20,282 nucleotides of DNA from NCBI GenBank assembly GCA_031272415.1, contig JAISTU010000004.1, positions 1-20,282 on the forward strand. The letters are read 5' to 3'. Each line of letters starts with the position of its first letter. The first letter of the stretch is position 1. Positions 15,768-20,282 of this stretch are shown piece after piece. Below the pieces are notes generated by a model, which was given only the letters and a program-made list of their open reading frames with translations, did no database searches and had not been told where the DNA came from. The position numbers were made by a program, and so were the translations under genes. This stretch comes from Bacteroidales bacterium. GTDB taxonomy: Bacteria; Bacteroidota; Bacteroidia; Bacteroidales; WCHB1-69.

Positions 15768-17617
15768 TGAATAAAAGTACAAATCAAGATATAAATAAGA
15801 AGAATATTGACAATGGGCAGAATAAATTACTCATTTTGTCGCTGGGAAGTATATTTTTTGTAGGAGTTGCATTGTTAGGAACTGATTGTAGTCAAACAAA
15901 AAAACAGGCTGATAGGGGAGAAAACCAACAGGTAGATAGTGTAAAAATAGACAGTAATAATTTCAATACTTATAAATTAGATACTTTTTTATTTGACTCT
16001 GTCTATACATTCACATTTCAATCAAAAAAATATGGTATTCGTAGGTCATTACATCTAACTTGTCCTTTGCCTGATGTAGACTCTGCTGTTTTAAGTACCA
16101 TAGAAAAGAGTATTATAGAAGATTGTTTACGATACTGTGAGAGAAAAGAGAAAGAGGAAATTAAATCATATAATAAAAGGGATTCTAATAATCAAAAAAT
16201 ATATTCTACCGTACCGGAAGCCACATTTAAATCAGTAGCAGAATGGTTAAACAGAAGTACAGACAGACTGATTAACAATATGAAAGCAAATCCTTTCGCC
16301 TACTCTGAAATCATAACGCACTTCGACAGTGTGTATATGTGTTATATGCTTTTAGATACATTTTTTATTAATTGGATGGATGTTTTATCATATCTCTATA
16401 ATTTCTGTTGGAATTTGAACGCTAAAATGATATATAATGACGGTAATATATTGCAATATGTAATTTATGATGACTCCTATTATGAAGGCGTACGAGAGGC
16501 TTATAATTACGATTATTCTTTATTTAATCTACATACAGGTAAAAAACACAAAAAAATGGATATATTTATCTCTAATTCATTGAAAAATGCAGTCGGTTTT
16601 GTTGACCACGGCTGGAGAGGTGAAGAAATTGATTGGATTGATAGATTAAAAGTCGGACAATTTTACCTTGACTCATGCGGAATAGGAATCGAAAATCTTA
16701 ATCGTGCAGAAGATAAGTATATTTATTTTTCTTATGCTTTAGTATTGCCTTATCTTAAAAAAGGAACGGATATTTATAAATTGGCTAAACAGAAAATAGA
16801 CCCAGAACTATGGACAAAACTAACGGGCAAAAAAGATGATGTTATTTTTTTAAATCCTGCTAGGTATGGTGCATGGAATGTGTGTGATTTTGCAAGAGGG
16901 GACTATGAGTGTGTTTTAAGCTATCGTATCCACGAAAAAGGAATAATAACAGAAGAACAAGAATATGGGGTATTTCTAATGGATATGTGCCCCGACCCAT
17001 ATGTGACTCCCCCTATTGCCCTGGGGCCTTCTTTCTTTAGGGATTATTCTTATCTTCAGTTAATAACAGCGGATGGTGGACTAGTCCCACAATTAGTAAA
17101 AGGTACTCCCATATATAAATTTGTCAAAGAGCAAGCCAAACCGGATTTTTTGTTACTAACTTGTGCAGGGGGGAAAATACTAGGAGCACAAGCACTACTA
17201 AACGATGGAATAGATGTTAATTATTGTGGCGCAGATGGCGTTACGGCTCTCATGTATGCTGCATGGAGTGGTAATTTTGCAATAGTAGAAATGCTACTCT
17301 CGGCAGGAGCAGATGCAAATAGAGTTGATAAGGAAGGTCGTACTGCTTTAATGTATGCCATTGCGGGCTCATTTTACGACTGGAACTACGACTGGTCATA
17401 CAACAGGTACCATGATTCATACGACAGCCACGTTTGGTCCGGGAAATGCACGTCATACTGGTGTAATGATGTGTCTACAATTATAAAACTATTGCTCAAA
17501 AATGGTGCTAATCCAATGCACAAAGATAAGGAAGGGAGAACTGCCATAATGTATGCTATAGGACAAGTAAAAAAAGAGTGTGATTCTCGCGAAGACGGAA
17601 AGATATTGCCTTTTTAA
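15764..17617 (+). CDS. Membrane-anchored protein: duplicated cassette domain fused to ankyrin repeats
   Basis: 617 residues. A hydrophobic segment (about 22-40) ends near LLGTDCS, a poor lipobox, so anchoring by an uncleaved helix is as likely as lipidation. Residues 70-340 are a paralogue of the preceding gene product, with LFNLHTGKKHKKMDIFIS and LPYLKKGTDIYKL. Residues 355-455 look like a degenerate further copy ending PQLVKGTPIYKFV. The C-terminus (about 461-607) holds three to four ankyrin repeats, marked by DGVTALMYAAWSGN, EGRTALMYAIAG and EGRTAIMYAIGQ. One repeat is interrupted by a Tyr/Trp/Asp-rich insertion (about 534-572). The protein ends soon after the last partial repeat, so the solenoid lacks a normal cap. 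It probably binds another protein; the partner is unknown. Confidence 0.65.
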   Translation: MMNKSTNQDINKKNIDNGQNKLLILSLGSIFFVGVALLGTDCSQTKKQADRGENQQVDSVKIDSNNFNTYKLDTFLFDSVYTFTFQSKKYGIRRSLHLTCPLPDVDSAVLSTIEKSIIEDCLRYCERKEKEEIKSYNKRDSNNQKIYSTVPEATFKSVAEWLNRSTDRLINNMKANPFAYSEIITHFDSVYMCYMLLDTFFINWMDVLSYLYNFCWNLNAKMIYNDGNILQYVIYDDSYYEGVREAYNYDYSLFNLHTGKKHKKMDIFISNSLKNAVGFVDHGWRGEEIDWIDRLKVGQFYLDSCGIGIENLNRAEDKYIYFSYALVLPYLKKGTDIYKLAKQKIDPELWTKLTGKKDDVIFLNPARYGAWNVCDFARGDYECVLSYRIHEKGIITEEQEYGVFLMDMCPDPYVTPPIALGPSFFRDYSYLQLITADGGLVPQLVKGTPIYKFVKEQAKPDFLLLTCAGGKILGAQALLNDGIDVNYCGADGVTALMYAAWSGNFAIVEMLLSAGADANRVDKEGRTALMYAIAGSFYDWNYDWSYNRYHDSYDSHVWSGKCTSYWCNDVSTIIKLLLKNGANPMHKDKEGRTAIMYAIGQVKKECDSREDGKILPF

Positions 17618-17664
17618 TACGAAAGCTATAGATAAATTGATATTAACTAAAAAGAATAGATAAA

Positions 17665-17809
17665 ATGGAAGAAATTACAGAAATTGAGAACAAATTAAAT
17701 TTGCTTAAATCTGATTTACAGGAAGATGACAACAAAACGAGAAAAGAGAATTGCAGATATAGAACGCTTGTTAAAAGAGTACAATATCCATTACGAAATA
17801 ATTGAATGA
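17665..17809 (+). pseudogene. Small coiled-coil ORF split by a frameshift
   Basis: Frame A starts at ATG 17665 with MEEITEIENKLNLLKSDLQE, a heptad-like coiled coil, then degenerates and stops at 17805 (46 residues). From ATG 17726 a second frame reads MTTKREKRIADIERLLKEY and stops at 17809 (27 residues). The second looks like the natural continuation of the first, so a single-base indel near 17722-17740 has probably split one gene of about 48 residues. Translation as two overlapping peptides or by programmed frameshifting cannot be excluded. The gene lies between the ankyrin protein and the lipoprotein. Confidence 0.45.
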
Positions 17810-17850
17810 TTTTGAACTGATTGATTTCTAAACAGATAAACAAAAAAACT

Positions 17851-19002
17851 ATGCACACCAAAACAAAAAAATTATTAGCAATTGCAATTATAGGAGCATT
17901 GAGTTCATGTACAACGGTCAAACATCAAAAAATGAAAGTTGATTTTGTAGGTTTTAGTGATGATGTTTCGACAAGTTATTATTACACAAATAATTGTAGT
18001 ATTAAGAAATTACGCAAACAAAGTCCGCCATTTGATTTGATAAATACCGATGGCAGTCCCAATCAAACAGGAAAAAAGCAGATGCAAAAGGCTGTTTTTG
18101 AGTTGAGACAAGGTCGCCAAACGGCAGCCTATTACGCATTAGATAATGCACTTGACCGAGTGGGATATGTCCAAAAAAAGTTTATGGAACATGACCCTCA
18201 AAGCAAATATTATGTCATCATGCTCACGGACGGTTTGGATACAAAAGTAGAGAATAGAGAGGCATATAATAAAAGATTGCAACAAAAAATGAGTACAATT
18301 ATGAAAAAATATGTCTTTTTTAACCTTTTTAAAAGCCAAAATCCTAATACAACCAATTCTTTTCAGTCTTATATTTTACTTTATCAAGGCAAAGACAGTG
18401 AAATTAGCAACTACACAGAAGAAGAGTTAAAATCAATGCTAAACCCTTTTACGGGGGCGCAAAATGCACCTGTGCCGGAGCCGATTATTGGAGAAGATTT
18501 GAACAAAATGGTAGATATTTTGGAAACGGAATTGGTGGCACGTTCATTTTCTTTTCGTGTTCCGACTGCATTTGTTGGTCAAAGGGTTAGGATGGTTCTC
18601 AATGAGCAAAAAAGTGCCGATCCTATTTATTTTGAAGGCTTGCTCAGCAATGAAGGAGGTTATTATTCTTTTTCTAACATCAACACAAGCAAAGGATTAA
18701 GCATTAAATTGCCTGCTATGTCATATTTGTCCGGTTATAAGACAGAGGATGGGCTTATTCATTTTTTTGCAGAAGACATAAAATTAAACGGAAAACCTTA
18801 CAAAATTAACAAATTCATTGTAAATCAATGGCATGAGGAGTTTGGTAAAATGCGGCTCAATTCAGAATATTCTGCCGAAACCAGTAGCAAACGGAATGGA
18901 TATTTGATAGTAATACTTGATGCCTCTCTCTCATTTAGAGAAAAATATCAAGATGCACAAAAAGCCATAATGCGAATAGTAGATATAGTGTCTAATTTGT
19001 GA
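17851..19002 (+). CDS. Lipoprotein with von Willebrand A-like MIDAS motifs in unusual order
   Basis: 383 residues from ATG 17851. The signal MHTKTKKLLAIAIIGALSSC has a good lipobox (LSSC, lipid on C20), so it is envelope-bound. Residues 28-135 look like the second half of a vWA domain: KVDFVGFSDDVS (29-40), GRQTAAYYALDNAL (T91) and YYVIMLTDGLD (D127), corresponding to the Thr and Asp MIDAS loops. The opening vWA strand with the DxSxS motif, YLIVILDASLSF (D357, S359, S361), is instead at the C-terminus, after a beta-rich insertion (about 230-340). Either the domain is circularly permuted, or the N-terminal DVSTS (38-42) serves as MIDAS and a second vWA is cut off. A TTG at 17821 is in frame but would bury the signal peptide. 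Confidence 0.65.
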   Translation: MHTKTKKLLAIAIIGALSSCTTVKHQKMKVDFVGFSDDVSTSYYYTNNCSIKKLRKQSPPFDLINTDGSPNQTGKKQMQKAVFELRQGRQTAAYYALDNALDRVGYVQKKFMEHDPQSKYYVIMLTDGLDTKVENREAYNKRLQQKMSTIMKKYVFFNLFKSQNPNTTNSFQSYILLYQGKDSEISNYTEEELKSMLNPFTGAQNAPVPEPIIGEDLNKMVDILETELVARSFSFRVPTAFVGQRVRMVLNEQKSADPIYFEGLLSNEGGYYSFSNINTSKGLSIKLPAMSYLSGYKTEDGLIHFFAEDIKLNGKPYKINKFIVNQWHEEFGKMRLNSEYSAETSSKRNGYLIVILDASLSFREKYQDAQKAIMRIVDIVSNL

Positions 19003-19050
19003 TTTTTTTGTCCAATTTTAGAATGTTTTTCTCCCAAAATGCAAAAAAAT

Positions 19051-19067
19051 GTGGTAATTTTCACCAC
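19051..19067. promoter_or_regulatory. Operator-like dyad GTGGTAATTTTCACCAC
   Basis: A 17-bp dyad with 5-bp arms (GTGGT/ACCAC), five bases beyond the stop of the HTH gene and between it and the convergent lipoprotein gene. It is the same sequence, on the opposite strand, as the two repeats at 14138-14174. With no T-run next to it, it is more like a protein-binding site than a terminator. Confidence 0.45.
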
Positions 19068-19071
19068 AAAT

Positions 19072-19314
19072 TTAAGACTCATCGCTAATTGATTGATTAT
19101 CATTGAGTTGTTTTGAGTACAACGCAAAAAAGTCAAACTTCAAAACGACTGAAATTTTGTAGAGTATAGACATGCGTATGTCGCTCTTTTTGTTGAGCAT
19201 AGCATTCAAATCCGAGCGGTCGTAGTCAATTTGTTTTGCTAACCATGCCACAGAACGCTCCCTTTCCAATAGTATCTTTTTGATACAGATTCCAATTTGT
19301 ATTTCTTTCTCCAT
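19072..19314 (-). CDS. Small XRE-like helix-turn-helix protein
   Basis: 80 residues from ATG 19314, MEKEIQIGICIKKILLERER, followed by a HTH-like stretch SVAWLAKQIDYDRSDLNAML (21-40) and helices to the end. It is the size of small one-domain XRE-type DNA-binding proteins common in Bacteroidetes. An upstream in-frame start exists at 19416, but the extension would be coded by a structured leader and includes a terminator-like hairpin, so I reject it. The gene is convergent with the cassette, carries an operator-like dyad at its 3' flank, and has a decayed inverted copy of its 3' end at 14043-14117. Autoregulation and control of the cassette are plausible but unproven. Confidence 0.75.
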   Translation of the reverse strand: MEKEIQIGICIKKILLERERSVAWLAKQIDYDRSDLNAMLNKKSDIRMSILYKISVVLKFDFFALYSKQLNDNQSISDES

Positions 19315-19338
19315 ATATCTGTTATTAAATAAAAAAAA

Positions 19339-19506
19339 CGGACTTACATCCGCTCTTGAGGTCTTAGGATACCATAACATAAAATATAAGCCCGCAATAT
19401 TGCGAGCGTTGCACAAATTCTTATGTTACTTTGAAATTTCCTAAGTTTCAAGAGTCAGAATGTGTTAAACGCTTTTTCAACGTCCATGTAATAAATATTT
19501 ATTACA
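19339..19506 (-). ncRNA. Candidate structured RNA or attenuator leader of the HTH gene
   Basis: The transcript from the promoter at 19513-19520 can fold into nested helices. The outer helix pairs 19448-19454 with 19353-19359 and, across a small internal loop, 19439-19445 with 19363-19369 (7 + 7 bp). Inside, 19421-19428 pairs with 19375-19382 (8 bp), and 19400-19407 with 19390-19397 (8 bp, one G-U pair only on the minus strand, which supports that strand as the RNA). CGGATGTAAGTCCG (19339-19352) followed by eight T is a terminator-like hairpin ending 17 bases before the HTH start codon. It could be an independent small RNA or a leader that controls read-through into the HTH gene. I do not recognise it as a known RNA family. 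Confidence 0.55.
19488..19505. promoter_or_regulatory. Perfect 18-bp palindrome at the expected transcription start
   Basis: GTAATAAATATTTATTAC is fully self-complementary and lies 7-25 bases downstream of the -7 box at 19513-19520, over the expected start of the leader RNA. Its place and symmetry suit a repressor operator; as RNA it could form a 5' hairpin. Confidence 0.5.
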
Positions 19507-19512
19507 CTTTTG

Positions 19513-19520
19513 CAAAGATA
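19513..19520 (-). promoter_or_regulatory. Bacteroidetes -7 element TATCTTTG for the leader RNA/HTH gene
   Basis: The minus strand reads TTTTTGTGTATCTTTGCAAA, the extended form, about 200 bases upstream of the HTH start codon, leaving room for the structured leader. Confidence 0.65.
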
Positions 19521-19709
19521 CACAAAAATTTCAAATAAAAATTAAAAAAACTTTTTTTTAGAGTGGAGAGTGTAGGGATTGTAGATTTACGATTTTAGAT
19601 TTTAGATTTTTCTATTTTTTTTTTGCATTTTGGGATAAATTTGTTCTAAAAATGGATAAAAAGACAATTCTCTATTCTCCATTTTCAATTCTCAATTCAA
19701 AAATTTGTG
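19521..19709. other. Divergent intergenic region built from recurring promoter-module sequences
   Basis: No gene is seen. Reading left to right it holds AAAAATTAAAAAAACTTTTTTTAGAGTGGAGAGTG-type sequence (seen also upstream of ferritin), a short tandem GATTTTAGA (about 19591-19608), and TTTTGCATTTTGGGATAAATTTGTTCTA, whose reverse complement resembles 13126-13149 and 19018-19052. It ends in ATTCTCCATTTTCAATTCTC just upstream of the next promoter. Confidence 0.45.
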
Positions 19710-19717
19710 TATTTTTG
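19710..19717 (+). promoter_or_regulatory. Bacteroidetes -7 element TATTTTTG for the AAA-ATPase gene
   Basis: AATTTGTGTATTTTTGTAA lies 28 bases upstream of the ATG at 19746. Confidence 0.6.
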
Positions 19718-19745
19718 TAATTTAGCATTGAAAATAGAATAAATT

Positions 19746-20282
19746 ATGGAAACACCGATTAGAAAATACCCCATAGGGCAGCAAGATTTTGAATATTTGA
19801 GGAAGAACGATTTTTTGTATGTTGATAAAACGGGTTTTATATATCCGTTAGTTACGGCACACAAACAGGTTTTTCTTTCACGTCCGCGTAGATTTGGAAA
19901 AAGTCTGTTTCTTTCTACTTTGAAGTACTATTTTAAAGGTAGAAAAGATTTGTTTAATGGATTGAAAATTAGCGAATTAGAGAAAGATTGGACAGAATAT
20001 CCTGTTTTTCATATTGAGTTTAATTTGGAGGGATATGCGAATTTGGAGGCTTTGTATCAAGTCTTGGAAAAGAATTTGTTAAAGTTAGAGAAAATTTGGG
20101 GTAAAGAAACCGCTGAGAAAACGTTTGCCGTGCGATTTGCAGGCTTAATAGAGCGTGCCGCCGAAAAATCAGGCAAAAAAGTAGTTGTTTTGATAGACGA
20201 GTATGATAAACCATTGTTTGCTACAATGCATAATAAAATTTTAAATGAAGAAATACGAGAAACATTAAAAGGTTTTTACGGT
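19746..20282 (+). CDS. Predicted AAA-ATPase (PF09820-like), N-terminal part
   Basis: The first 179 codons of a gene that runs off the window. It opens with RKYPIGQQDFEYLRKNDFLY and a YVDKTG motif, characteristic of the AAA-ATPase-like family PF09820, which usually carries a C-terminal PD-(D/E)XK nuclease-like domain (DUF1703). The nucleotide-binding P-loop is RPRRFGKS (47-54) and the Walker B strand is VVVLIDEYDKPL (about 148-159). Full-length members have about 500-600 residues. They are numerous paralogues in Bacteroidetes genomes, often in variable regions, and their role is not established. The C-terminal half is not in view, so its nuclease domain cannot be checked. Confidence 0.9.
   Translation, partial: METPIRKYPIGQQDFEYLRKNDFLYVDKTGFIYPLVTAHKQVFLSRPRRFGKSLFLSTLKYYFKGRKDLFNGLKISELEKDWTEYPVFHIEFNLEGYANLEALYQVLEKNLLKLEKIWGKETAEKTFAVRFAGLIERAAEKSGKKVVVLIDEYDKPLFATMHNKILNEEIRETLKGFYG

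Noticed and set aside
17821..17850. TTG start for the vWA-like lipoprotein
   Set aside because: It would place ten residues before an otherwise perfect lipoprotein signal starting at ATG 17851.
19315..19416. N-terminal extension of the HTH protein from an ATG at 19416
   Set aside because: It would translate through the paired leader and the CGGA/TCCG hairpin with its T8 run; the resulting residues look unlike a HTH N-terminus.

Overview
The window reads as chromosomal DNA of an AT-rich member of the Bacteroidetes, most likely Bacteroidales. At least twelve promoters of the TAnnTTTG type typical of that phylum lie in front of genes, Shine-Dalgarno sequences are almost absent, and the recognisable proteins are Bacteroidetes-like: a DPP IV-type S9 peptidase, a DUF4105 protein, an OMP decarboxylase of the long form, and a predicted AAA-ATPase of the PF09820 type. 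No rRNA, CRISPR array, integrase or transposase gene is visible.

Layout. Positions 1-237 hold the 5' end of a minus-strand gene for an exported protein. Positions 238-1459 are mostly non-coding and repeat-rich: four 21-bp tandem repeats, hairpins, an 18-bp inverted repeat whose loop carries 13 G, and a 93-bp palindromic dispersed repeat. Next come a SNF2-type helicase (1460-4195), convergent pyrF (4212-5033), tRNA-Arg(ACG) (5207-5280), a secreted FN3-type protein (5471-7501), rfbC (7647-8189), a convergent FabB-type ketoacyl synthase (8208-9431), a DPP IV/DUF4105 pair (9617-13000) and a convergent ferritin (13181-13687). These are mainly housekeeping genes.

The accessory part begins near 13.7 kb. 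A 580-bp gap holds a second copy of the palindromic repeat, the decayed 3' end of a small HTH gene, two operator-like repeats and a promoter. Then comes a same-strand cassette (14267-19002): a three-helix membrane protein, a 31-residue one-helix peptide, two tandem paralogous membrane-anchored proteins (the second fused to ankyrin repeats), a small coiled-coil ORF split by a frameshift, and a lipoprotein with von Willebrand A-like MIDAS motifs in an unusual order. On its far side lies an intact minus-strand HTH gene whose 3' end and downstream operator-like site match the decayed copy at 14.04-14.15 kb in inverted orientation. The cassette is therefore bracketed by inverted copies of one regulatory end. 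Upstream of the intact HTH gene is a leader of about 170 nt with its own promoter, a palindrome at the expected start site, long-range complementary helices and a terminator-like hairpin: a good candidate for an undescribed structured RNA. The window ends inside a PF09820-type AAA-ATPase gene.

The cassette genes are probably co-transcribed from the promoter at 14206-14213: two neighbours overlap by 4 bases and the other gaps are short. Their products look envelope-located. I cannot assign a function; regulation by the linked HTH protein is an inference from shared operator-like sites.
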